Below, piece by piece: positions 22,350 to 34,429 of a DNA stretch of 64,000 nt (positions are counted from its first letter, which is position 1; every line of letters begins with the position of its first letter). The stretch lies in assembly GCA_934045905.1 (NCBI GenBank), contig OW203763.1, positions 22,867,108 through 22,931,107 of the forward strand, read 5' to 3'. The translations under genes were made by a program, and so were the position numbers. This DNA is from Leuctra nigra (Eukaryota > Arthropoda > Insecta > Plecoptera > Leuctridae). The notes beneath the pieces are model-generated. The model ran no database searches, was not told where the DNA came from, and saw nothing but the letters and a program-made list of their open reading frames with translations.

Positions 22350-24320
22350 TTGATTTATCAGCGAAATATTGTTATTATTGTAAGCGTGGAATAATTCAAA
22401 TCGTCTCACACTGTTGAGAAAGAAAGCTTTTACATCATTTGTAGCTTTACTCCGTTGTAAATAAATTATTTTTGTAGTACAAATATCTATCATTTTATGT
22501 CATTATTGTTAAGAATATTGTTGTGAAGTAATTTTAGAGACATATCCTATATAATTTTAAGTATATTACTTTAAATGTAAGTACGTATATGTAACTTTGT
22601 AGGTTATCATTTACTAAACATGAATATTGATATGTGTAGGTATATCAACTAAGAAATTAACAATTATGGACCTCTGAATATTATCATCTATCTTAATGTT
22701 TAATTCTCCTTATATGGAATTAAACGTATCTTACGCCTTTTAATAGCGTGGTAATTTGTGGTAATTTCACACCGTCATGAAAATTGGGAGGAATATTTAT
22801 GCCAATATTTAATAATGTATATAATTCTTATTGGAGTATTTAATTCTGGAACTGTACAATTGTATTAATAATGAATAGTATGGTCCAACTTCTGCGGTTG
22901 CAAATCCTGGAAAAATCATAACAATCATAGAATATAAAGACATTAAAGTAAATTATATTAGGCCTATGGAGATAAAACTCAATGATTATATTATAATTCT
23001 CAATGAGATAATGTGAGGTTCTTATGAATATAATTGCTTAATTTGAGAAGAAATTTGTGTATCATTAGCAACCATGTTGCTGATATAAAAACACTCTTCG
23101 TCAATTCCCGTCCGTACCGAACTACATTTTATAAAATACATATTAATAAAATATCTTTGGGTTGAAGAGAAAAAAGACATTACATCAATCATTGAAGTTA
23201 TGGAATCTATACATGGTGAGGGGGGAAGGAGGGAAAAATCTATCGAGAAATCAGTTAGATTTATTCCGGAAGGAATGCATCGGTATTGGGAGGCTCAAAT
23301 ATTATAGAAATTGGGCGGTAATGGGCCAAGTAATGAGTCAATTGTACTATTGTGTAGGTATGATAAAAGAAGCTATACGACCATGACAAAGAAGCAAGGC
23401 CATCTTAAAACTTATTGATTGTTAAAATCTTAATGATGTTGATAATAAATTGGTGTCAATAATTTGTTAAACGATCTTGTTTTTAATAGGACAAACATGA
23501 ACAGTAATAAAGAAGGCTCACGGATGACGTTGGGTTACCATGGTCCATTCAGCATTCAGCCATGCTTTAGGTCTACCACCCCGACTTGTTAGCAACATGG
23601 TTTATGTGTTCTCGGGTAATTATCTTTATACTAACGCTTTTTCACTCACCTCATAATGGCTTATTTAAATACTTACTCTTCTAACGAATTGTGATATATT
23701 TCCCCGTCGTAGTGTTGAGAAAACTATAATTTTAATTTTATATGTATACATTAGTTTATTTTATTCGTTTTTAACTTGTCTTATTAGAAGATTGAATTAT
23801 TTCAAATGTATTATATGAATGGCATCGACAATGATCAAGTTTCGAACGGTTTTTTAAACTTTAGAAGGTTAAACTATAGAACTTCCGAGATTCAGCTACG
23901 TCTTAATTAAATTATAAATAATTAGGTAGAATTTGTCTGAACTGTTAAAATAATTAACGCCTTATATAGCAGCAGGTATTTTTATATTATGCGTAGATCT
24001 TTTCATCGTTTTGAAAGATGTGCAAAATTTTACTCTACATTATAGAGTATATTGTTGCGGTAACAATGACATGTTGAAGTAAGTCTAGGGGACATTGAGA
24101 AAGAGGGTAGGGATGGGGGCAAGTGTGAAACCATTTCGCTGACAAGCAATAAAATGTGACCACTGTGGTGTTTCGAGGTGTATGTGTGTGTATATATACA
24201 GGACTGAAGCACTCGTAAATTATAGATTTCTGTATGTTTTTGATAATAATTTAGCTACTGTCGAGTGCTTGTTGTGTGGCGACCAGTGATAAGGAAACAC
24301 GGTGGTGGGGCGTGGGGGGG
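22350..24320. other. AT-rich DNA without recognised features
   Basis: If the donor at 22341 is real this would be intron. Nothing else is recognised. Confidence 0.5.
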
Positions 24321-24329
24321 AATTCATCC

Positions 24330-24391
24330 CTTCCCATTTTACACTCGGAGTATAACCCTTCAAATAAACCGGTAAACTGTAAAATGGGAAG
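24330..24391. repeat. small inverted repeat
   Basis: CTTCCCATTTTACA (24330-24343) and its exact reverse complement (24378-24391) enclose 34 bp. Confidence 0.6.
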
Positions 24392-24905
24392 ACAATAAAA
24401 TATCACTGTTTTCCACTAAATGTATATATACTTAGCAGATTGCAGACTATAATTATACGTTTTTAAATTTTGTAAATGTTCAAAAAAATTACCCATACAC
24501 AAAATTCTATTCTGATCGTGATGAGTTTTCATGTTCTTATCTACGACCACAAAATGTATCTATCATATTTGCCTGACATTTCCATTCACCAAAATCCCAT
24601 CAAAATCAATAGAAACATTCATGATTTGTTTTCTCATTGAAAAAATTACTCCCTGTACGATTATTCGCTTTTCAATTTTCGAGAATTCAGATCCCAACAT
24701 TCCGATAAAAAGACAACAAAATTAAATGCACAACCACACTCTATTTTGATTGCATTTTGCTTGCTGCACTGAAGGCAAATTGAATGCTTGACTCCAGATA
24801 AATATACACCCTTAGTCGTTGCTACCCTTGTGAGGTATTATAACACAGAGTCACTTAACAGTTAACACTTCCTTATCACAGCAGGTCCTCAGAAAAGAGA
24901 GGGGT

Positions 24906-24918
24906 GGGGGGGGGGGGA
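24906..24918. repeat. poly-G tract
   Basis: A run of about 13 G. Confidence 0.9.
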
Positions 24919-24929
24919 GTTAGAGGGAT

Positions 24930-26280
24930 GACTTCCTTGTTTATTAGCACCATAATACTGGTGCTCCGCATGGCTTCAAACCTTGTTTTCTTGTCTTTTC
25001 AGTTACTATTTCTAGTATAGATGACAAGTACCTAGAGTTGATGGAAATACGTTTTTAGTTCAATCATTCCTTCCTTCCTGTTCAGATTTTAGATTTTAAA
25101 TTAATAATCTTGTTCATGATTTGTTATAAGTAAAATTTCATACGTTTAGAAATGTATACGAGAACATGAAATCAATTTTTGACGTATTGCAAATTAAAAA
25201 AGAATATGCACAGCGTGTAACCTTAAAAGTTATAAGTGGTTTGACCTGCACAATTCCCACAAACAATCAAGATTTCTAAAATTGGCGTGTATAAATTAGC
25301 ACCTTTGCTTGATGATAGATATCTCTATAATCACTATTATTTACGCTTTATTAATTGATGAGATTGATTGATAACCTTATACCCGTTAAAAATTACATAA
25401 TATTTTATATTATAATCTGTTATATTGTAATAAATATGTAAGGCCATGCATACTCTGTAGTGTCATAAATTCCCTTGACTGAAATTTTGCAACAATGTCA
25501 TCCCTCAAGTAAAAAAAATCGTGTTTTGTCCAATGTTTCCGGAAGAGCTTTTGTATTTATTTTTCGAGGTTCTTTCAGAACCTAAATGATTCTATACATT
25601 CGTTAAAAACTGTATCACCTATTGTCCAGAATTTCCATGTCGTAACGTCAATTGTGTTACCTTGGTAATGGTTTGTTTGGGCTCGGGAAATTGCTTTCAA
25701 ACCAAAACACATTATTGTAAGATATTTAAAATATTTCACGTTGAGCCGATAATGCTGGCAAGGGTGTAAAACACATTGTTACCGTCAAGGACACAGGCTT
25801 GGCAATTGTCAGACTTTGGCGTTTGGGTCGAGAAGCTTTTTTAACAATTGAGATCCCCCACGCTTTTGTCGCTATGCAACATTTCAGGGTCGTAAAACTG
25901 TAAATGGTTTAATTTTGAACTATTTACCGAAATATGCGGATAATTTATGGCTCAGATTCTATTTCAAGTTTCAATATTGACAGTTAAAAGATTTTTTTAG
26001 GTATAACAATGAGCTAAATTGAGTGTGACGGGGGAATTATCTGCTCCATAAAAACAAATCGGGCAGCAAATAGATGTAAATCGATTACTTATAGCCTAAA
26101 ATATCCACACCATATTATTGGTGTGATCCAATACTTTACCAGTCTCATCTTGACAAGTCCGACATTTTACATTTTAGAGCTATAATTAATTACTCTTTCT
26201 TACTACTTGCTTTGAGTAATTTTCTCAAGTCTATTCGAATATGCGAAGCCAGGCAATATATTGGGGAAGTAAAGGATGGC
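24930..26280. other. AT-rich DNA without recognised features
   Basis: No supported gene or repeat. Confidence 0.5.
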
Positions 26281-26289
26281 AATGTTAGT

Positions 26290-26345
26290 ATAATGATGGT
26301 GATGGTGATGATGATGATTGATGAACAATGATGATGATGGTGAAA
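26290..26345. repeat. imperfect (GAT)n microsatellite
   Basis: GATGGTGATGGTGATGATGA and further ATG/GTG triplets. It produces a polyhistidine stretch in a spurious minus-strand ORF. Confidence 0.85.
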
Positions 26346-26540
26346 ATGTAGTTAGAGTCTCACTAATCTGAATTAAGTGGGATTTGAACTTGACTCGATG
26401 ACACTTGGTACTTTCTAAATTAATATACCTACATGCAATGAAATTTGATAGTCCATAAAATTCATGAAATAGCAAACAATTATATTTTGTGTCGAAAATC
26501 AAATTATCTACAATTCCTCAAAACCGTTAAAAATATTGTC

Positions 26541-26564
26541 TTTTTTTTTTTTTTTTTTTTTTTA
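26541..26564. repeat. poly-T tract
   Basis: About 24 consecutive T. It could be the poly-A tail of a minus-strand retroposon, but no retroposon body is recognised beside it. Confidence 0.85.
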
Positions 26565-26689
26565 CTTTTCAACAGACAATGTTATTGAACTCTAGATAAT
26601 TCAATAAATATTTTTTTTTAAACCAGAAACATGGAACAATGAACTAGGCCTGTCTCTTCACATTTACATCCCCAAATAATCACCCCCAA

Positions 26690-26935
26690 TATTTAGTCGC
26701 CTCATCTACGTGATTTAATGTCGGATCATCTCGCTTCGGTTTCGTCTGGACCCCGATTTATCTCTGTGGCTCCGCCTAAATCTCTCTACGACTGGCGGTG
26801 AGCGCACGCCTTTCCACCAGGCAACAAACCATCCCGACCATCGGGCTCCCAATTCACAGTGACTCTTTAGTGGGGAGGGGCCTTAAACACTAACATCCAT
26901 TATGGCCGCTCCGAACTAATTTCTAAAGAGATGTT
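26690..26935. other. GC-rich island of unknown nature
   Basis: About 240 bp of markedly higher GC content (TCGCTTCGGTTTCGTCTGG, GACTGGCGGTGAGCGCACGC, CATTATGGCCGCTCC) in AT-rich surroundings. No long ORF. It could be a regulatory or conserved non-coding element, or an old repeat. Confidence 0.3.
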
Positions 26936-26999
26936 TATACAATGTTCCCTAGTTTCTGGGTCCCAACGAAAAGTTTTCAGTTTTACTAGAAATTTGTAG

Positions 27000-29080
27000 A
27001 TAGTAAGTCGACGTTTGTGTTAGTGTTATAAACTACCTATACATCATATTATTGTGTCAGTTAAATTTTGATTACCCCCCAGAAGGGGTACCTTTGGGGG
27101 GGTTATGGTATCCATTATATCTCTTATTATTCGTTTGAAGAATTGTCACAGCAAAAATTAAAATCGGATTGGAACTTCATCTTCTATTCTACTTAGGTAT
27201 GTACGATACGAATAAATCTAAATGTAACAAATATATATAACAGTCAGCTGTTTAGAGTTAAAACAATATTCATTTAATCAATTCCCAAATGACTGTTGCA
27301 TGATAATGACACATTTTACAAAGTTGTTCCGACAAAATATTCTACTACTCTACTTAATTTTCATTAGAATTATCGAGCGAGTTAACTTTAGTATATGTGA
27401 ATTTATAATAAGTAGGTATAACCAAATTCTTAGGTAAAGCTTTGATATTTCAAGTCGTTATGTTTAGTATGTTTTGTAAGTATAATTTAACAGATACACG
27501 ATGTTTTTGCTTGTAGTGGACACAAATTACCCAATCTATTTGATCCTCCTGGTGATGCATAGCGTTGATTTTGGCCATGGTCTGAGATGTAGAAGATTGG
27601 AAAATGTTTCTAAGGACTTGGCCACTGGAACTCGGCCGAGGATAGAAGGTAGTTCACGGGGGGAACTCGTTTCCGCGTTGCCGGTAGCTAAAGAGAAGAC
27701 GAGAAAATATTACATGGAAATAGCGTTATAGTTTTACATGGGAACTGTACATAGGTTTAATAATATTTTCATACTAAATATGGATTCCAGGTTTATAGGA
27801 TAAATGTATAGAAATTATTAATATTTATATCTCATAATATTTAATAATTTAGATATATACCTAATACCTATAATATGTAATATTTTTATAGTACCTAATG
27901 CATCATCCATCGAAAATAAAAAATACCGACTCAGATACAATGATATTGTACATACTAATTTCAATATTAGTCTCCTATTATCATATACAAATTAGTATTC
28001 ATTTTTGTATTGATTATTGCAACTAATCAAAAATACTGATCCCGTGATTTTTTTATTAACCTCCATACAGTTATCGGCTGGATAAATCGGCATTTACCAT
28101 GGTAAAAGCCAATGAGGATTTCTGAACATTTTAGTAGCATTGTAAATCAGACCTAACTGACCTGAACAACTGTTAAAAAATTGAAAAGAAGAAGTTATAC
28201 AAGTATAGTTTTTTTTCGGGTGGTAATAAATAATAAATCGAACGCAGCTATAAGACAATGATTATAATTGAATTAAAATCACATGTGTTGTGTATAGCTA
28301 ATTGCTCATTTCGATCAATTTTATTCCAGTGGCTCTGTATATAGTAGGAGAATAATGGCTTGATATATTGAACATTTATCTTAGTCACAAAAATTGTTTC
28401 GGTGTGCTTATTTTCTCGCATGTTATTTTTGTTGCCAGTGATTGTGTTCTCGATACCGTTGAATCAAACACTTTTCCAAAGCCTTATCGCCATTGGTCAG
28501 CCATATATCACGTGATCATTATCTCTACGTCAACCGGTGTGAATTAATTTTTATGTATATATATACGAACTAGCTTGCACACTAACCACATTGTTTGAAA
28601 CCATAGCCATTCTATTGATTATAAACTAATTAATCATTAAACTGCTCGTACAAACTATTATATTCAAACTATGAGTTTATGATATGGGATTCGATGGTAC
28701 TTGACACTCTGGAGAATTGAATATCGACGGAATTAAAAAAATGCATTTTGTTAATTTAAAAGTTGGTTAGCGATACATCAATATGTCCAGCAACCTCCAT
28801 AGTCTTCATTATACAAACCGAAACAATTATTTTAACAGTGTGCTGTGACACTGATGATGTATTAATACGCATGCTAATGATGTGCTACTAATATCAATTA
28901 TTGAAAAAACATTCAGAATGGCGGGACGGAAAATGATTGCTGCAATAAATAATGAGAGCACGGTAATTCTCTTTTTATGCTGGATTGATGTAGAAATAGC
29001 AAATACTAGGACTGGATTTTTTAACATAATGTCGAGTGTTCCAAATGTAATTTAGATTAATTTAACAACAAGAACTGGTA
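27000..29080. other. AT-rich DNA; one short ATG ORF
   Basis: An ATG ORF of 76 codons (27501-27731) starts with a hydrophobic stretch (MFLLVVDTNYPIYLILLVMH) that could act as a signal peptide, followed by a basic tail. No homology is recognised and ORFs of this size are common by chance here. The rest is featureless. Confidence 0.3.
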
Positions 29081-29083
29081 TGT

Positions 29084-29216
29084 GGTCCATTCCTGAAATA
29101 AGTGAGAAGATGACTTTGAGAAAAAGGGGAAAAATAAGACTCTTATTATTGTATTCAATTCTGATGTTCTCATGTTTTTTTCTCATTGTATTTCTCACTT
29201 ATTTCTGGAATAGGGG
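29084..29216. repeat. foldback / MITE-like, about 130 bp
   Basis: CATTCCTGAAATAAGTGAGA (from 29088) pairs with the inverted TCTCACTTATTTCTGGAATA near 29193-29212. Imperfect pairing continues inward through a GAGAAAAA segment. Confidence 0.6.
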
Positions 29217-29219
29217 CCC

Positions 29220-32200
29220 CTGGGGTGGATACAACAGTATCAGTTAATTCTTCCACTCACAATAAGAAAACATTCTAAATCTTATGTGAATATTTTGTCT
29301 AGAAAGAGGTGGAATGCTTCTTGGGTCACTTCCTACAAGGTATTCGGCAAGCTAACAAACGATATCAAAAGCTTTAAAATTACTTTGGACTATTGTTACT
29401 AAAATGTAAAGCCTTCAGCAGTTTTGGAGCGGCCAAAAATATATATCTACTGGACTTCTAAATAACACACCTACTATATGTTGCGAGGGATTCGCACCTT
29501 TTGAACTCTAAAACACGGCCCCAAAATACTACTGTCGTGCTAACTCTAAAGTTTATAAATAATGGAAACTGTCCTGTTCTGTTCTCCTTTATATATAACC
29601 GTTGCTTGCGATACAAAGTCCACTGGGGAATGGGTTTAATTTGGCATTGTTTTCAAGCTGTTGTTTTAGGTTTATTTCTATATCTTTAAAATCTTGAAAA
29701 CTGAAATTTCTCGCTCAATTATTTTCAAACGAGGTTGAATATAATTCCGACTAAGATTTTCAGTGGTGCTCTCTAATTTCTATATTTGATTTTATGTATC
29801 TACTGTGCTGTCCACAGAAAGCCTATTATTTTAAGATAAATTTTGTACAAATGCCCATAGGTATAAAATTTAATTTTTAATAAATTTAGATTTGGATACT
29901 TTTTTGTATAAATCTTTATAGTGACATAATAAGGTATACGTTTCAATATTTAAACAAATATGTTTGTTCCTAGGAATTTTACTGCTCTAAAATGAAGCAT
30001 ACCTTATCATTATAAAAGCAGACTTTCCTCATAGCGTATACATTGTAATATAACAATACCACACTTTCAATACTCTATTATCTTCTTTGCCTAGTTACCT
30101 ATAAACCTAAAGAATTAAATAATCGCATAGTGTAAATAAAATAATCTCATATTCTGTCCATACAATTTTTACAAGGAAACCACCTCAACAAATAAGGTCA
30201 CATGCTATAGAAGATAATGTCAAATAGTTGATATTATGCAAGAAATGGTATTATCAAAGGAATGAAAGCAGGTAATATGTAGAAACAAAGCTCGCGTGAT
30301 TTTCTGTTACATTCTTCTCGTATCGTATTGATTACGATTGACCTTACATGTAGAAGATTAGGCAAGACGTGGTTTGGGACCCAAAGGTACAAAATATGTA
30401 AAATATTTTTCAGTTGAATTGATATTACAAACCGAATTTTGTATAATCATATCACGAATCCAGGAAGTATACGTTTTATTTTGTAGGTAAAATTTTAACA
30501 GTAAAGTCACGAAGATGTATGTGAAGAAAACGACCCAACCTTATGTTTTCTAGTTCTAGGTAAATAATGCAACTTGAAGAACTCTTGTGTTTATTTTTTC
30601 TGGGACAGTGTTTTGTGTTTGCATCATTGTAAGATTCTTAACGATGAATTGGAACAAACCGGACCACGCGCGGCCAACGCAACAAAACAACATGGACTTT
30701 GCAGCCACGAAATTGATTTTAGGCCTCGATTTTCCATATCGGCTTGCGGCTATGTCGTCTGGCCAAGTTTTAATATCTATCTATGGAAGAAATAGAGAAT
30801 TATAACTAGTAAAAATTGGACTCAGTTTTAATCAAACTGTTGAAAAAACTTTCTAGAAGTGATCAAAACCTTGTAGTATAGATTTTGTGATTTGACCCTT
30901 AGGTTGAATTCAAAATTATACTAATTTTTCGTTTGGTTTAAATTCAAGGCTCAATCTCTTCTTGCATCTCCCATTTCGAAACTAATGAATCTATATTCAA
31001 ATAACGTTACCTCGAATTTTAGCAAATTACTTGAAAGTTTTCTTATCGACGAATTATTTTTGATTTTTAACATGTTCATAGCAGGAACAATTATCTCTAA
31101 TAATCTCTGATTTATGCCCTATTTTCTTCCATGTACCGATAATCATATCGTGGCCGACAATAAGAAGTTATCTCTGTATTTGGTTTGTTAATCTAATACC
31201 CTATGTAATGCATGAAGTTATGGTTTCTTGCTCTAACGGCAAAGTAGAAGTCCGGCAAAGCAGGTATTCTTTTGTTCTTCTCTTTGAGAGTTGAAGTTGG
31301 GAGATGACCGTCTTAGAGATCGTTTCAAACACATACCAAAGAACAACTTTATATACATGTATACCAGAGTTTATTATAGCTCGACTCCCATTTTACTATT
31401 CTTACTATATAGATTTCTTAATCAGCTTCCTTAGACCTAAAAATTGACGCTATATACCTTTCTTCGAATAGAATTAATTTCATGTTTGCTATATAGAGAA
31501 TGTTGGATTGAAATTTTTATATGATTGTTAAAGGAAGATTTTAAATCCCAGTGACTGGACTTGTTTTGTATTGAATTGAAACTGTTTTAAAGATATAGGA
31601 TGAAGAATGAAGCAATAATATAAAATATGCAGCTGTATAACCACCTTTTGGTCGATTGTTTCAATTGATAACGACACTTAGTTATACTCTATGCGGTGAT
31701 TTATCTCACACTTTTCCGTTTTGACATCTTAAATAAGCTCTCTTGGAAATAGTCGGGATTGTTTCAATGTATAGCTTGCAAGAGGTGAACGATATTTAGT
31801 TACTGATATGGAATAGGAATAATTAGCTACGTCATTTAAATAAAGATAATTAAAATCTTTATTCAAGTCTGAATAAAGTATTATTTATCAAACTACTTTT
31901 CAAATCATTTATAATCTCATTTTAAATAATCCAATATTCTGAGGTATGATATTATGTAAAATGATCTTGTTAATTTTCGCCTATAGGTATGTCAAAAGGT
32001 CAGTTTCTATAATGTCAAATCAAAGGCCATTGCCATTGACACTTGAACTTCTAGATCGTGAAAATAACGTGGGGAAAACAATAAGTACACTCATTTTGTA
32101 TGAGGTATAGTATTATCGAATCATAATTATATAGTTCAGTAATATAATGGGTAATAAATCACTGTGTCATTAATTGTGGTAACTAAGTACACCACAAAAC

Positions 32201-33610
32201 ATTTGTAATGATAATGCTTTATTTGTTGTTGAATGTGATTGCTGACCCTATTATGTAAGATGTTATAGAGGAGTTATAATGTTGTAAAATTAAATACAAC
32301 TACATTTTCGCATCACCCACAAATTATATTAGGAGTGGACCAGAAGAGTGAAACACTCTCTTTGCATACTGATTTCAGGCATTACTACCCACACTACCGA
32401 TGTTTTTCAACACACCTACATACACAAGCAAAATATTGTGCGGCGTTTATTTTCTATTCTGGCATTATCTTCAAGTTGAACTCTATGGCTAGGTATTTGT
32501 CGGCATAGAATTCTCCACGTTGGGTTTTTAGTTCTCGCAATTCCGGGAACATACTTTATACCTTACAATGGTTGGAATACTAAAGCATTGGATCAAGTAT
32601 CTCTAAGGGAATACTTATTCTGTATTTCAATACGTGTACATAATAACTGGGTAACAATTTGCAATGCACCGGCCATATCAATTCCATGTATACTGACTAG
32701 GAAATATAAATTTTTTAAATACACTCATCAATCCTTCAATGTCCCTACGACAGTAGGGAAAACATCGCAAACATGTAATACATTTTTTTCCATATTTGCG
32801 TTAATAAAATAATAGATTAGTGAATGTTTTCATAACTACCTACACTTTTTTAACAGTATTAGTGAATAATATTTGCAAGATAATCGGTGCGGTGGGTTTT
32901 ACACTTAAACCTACATTTCGAGGTCAAACCGTTCAGGCAATTTTTTTACTGTTATTTACAATAACCATTCTATTCCTTGAATAGCTGTGACATCCCTGAG
33001 GAACTGAATTTAGATCACAATTGGTTAATCAGATAAATTATATTCAAAATAGCCGTTGAGTTGAATGGACTTAAAAGATTTAATCTGTTAAAAACTTACA
33101 CATTATTTTTGGTAGACCGTACCAGTCTGTTCAAGTTTCACGTTCAATATTAAATCCAATTTCGTTTCATTTTCATTTGTTTAAACTTCTATTTAAAGTG
33201 TTCTCTTTCTGTTTTCCATTTCGTCCTCTTCCTATGCCTATATCTCATGTAGGTCATTCTTGGCTATTTTTTTCCAATGCACTGTATGTGTATTTCTACC
33301 GAGCGTTTTGTTTGTCTATCTGGCATGATGAATAGCTATCAATTACATGGGAACATGCCATTGTCTCAACAAGCTGACAGCTGTACATTGACGTATGACT
33401 TTTAGAGCCATGTTACTAGTTCGAAAATCATGTTTTTTTTCATGCCACTCTATTCAAGTGATTTTTGTCGATCAGTAGATATTTTTATGTCGATCTTCTT
33501 TTGAAAAGTATTGTTTTGCTTTGCGAAAGAAATGAGAAGGATATTTTGCCGAATAATTTTTAAAAAACTTTCAGACTGGGATTCACATAAAAACTATAAA
33601 GTACTCATTA
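29220..33610. other. AT-rich DNA without recognised features
   Basis: A GC-richer patch at 30640-30760 contains overlapping 72-73-codon ORFs without recognisable identity. A small perfect hairpin (CTTTATTCA / TGAATAAAG) lies near 31857. Nothing else is supported. Confidence 0.5.
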
Positions 33611-33617
33611 CAATAAT

Positions 33618-33618
<1 letters not shown>

Positions 33619-33655
<37 letters not shown>
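33619..33655. repeat. (AAT)n microsatellite
   Basis: Twelve tandem AAT/ATA triplets. Confidence 0.95.
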
Positions 33656-33656
<1 letters not shown>

Positions 33657-34124
33657 TATTACTTATTACAATAATTTTTGTCAAATTTCGTATTTGAATG
33701 TATGTTAATTGCTTTTAAAGTTTACAAGAACTTGGCACTTTGCAAAATATCAAATCCTGTCAAATGTTTAAGGTTACATAATATACCTCTATTTTAAAAC
33801 ACTAATTAGTATTTCTTGATTTCATGGCTTGTATAGGTGTATCACTTTTATAAAAAAAATACAAAAATCTTGTAGATGTATTTTCTACGTCATTGCCTCA
33901 TCTAAATCGAAATATATGGAAATGTGTACTTCAAATATACGATGTCAACAAAATAAATATAATTTTCTCACACCTTTTTTTGCTCTACAACAAGCTTGTT
34001 TTTGTCAGCACTTGTCTCTTTTCAGGGCCAATCACAAATCATTCAACATTGCTCTAATTTTTTTTCAAGTTAAGCTAGTTTCCAGTATGTGGTGTGTGGA
34101 AATGTCATTTTGCGACTCATAGAT

Positions 34125-34420
34125 TTTGGGGTGGGTGGCCCAGGGGGTCGGGGGGAAGGGGGGGGGGGGGGCAACAAAGCGGAGCCCGACGGCGAGCTGT
34201 GGAAAATTATTGCGTGTTGGTAAAAACATTTCGAGTTGTGTTTCATACTTCGAGACGCCGACATTTTCAACGTTCTTCGTATCGAGTGTATACTGTTATA
34301 AAGAGAGACGGAGGATGGGAGAGAGAAAGAGAGATGAGAGAGACAGTGGAAGAGAGTTCATAAGAAACGCAGGATTGCCACCACAGAGCGGTGGATGGCG
34401 GTCGTAAAGACTTGAGCTGC
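34125..34420. other. GC- and purine-rich island with G tract
   Basis: The segment holds a run of 14 G (34158-34171), a CpG-containing stretch and a purine-rich GAGAGA tract (34300-34350). Two overlapping ORFs of about 90 codons are open because of low complexity. No gene is recognised. It may be a regulatory region. Confidence 0.35.
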
Positions 34421-34429
34421 CGAAATATA

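Noticed and set aside
26203..26502. Minus-strand ORF with polyhistidine
   Set aside because: Translation of an imperfect GAT microsatellite.
26541..26564. Poly-A tail of a retroposon
   Set aside because: No SINE/LINE body or target duplication recognised beside the T run.
27501..27731. Small secreted peptide gene
   Set aside because: ATG and hydrophobic start are present, but nothing else separates it from chance ORFs; mentioned only in the stretch description.
2105..30760. Possible shared repeat between 2120-2180 (-) and 30650-30690 (+)
   Set aside because: Both contain a GACCAA.. / GGCCAACGCAA-like phrase, but the match is short and gapped; not convincing by eye.
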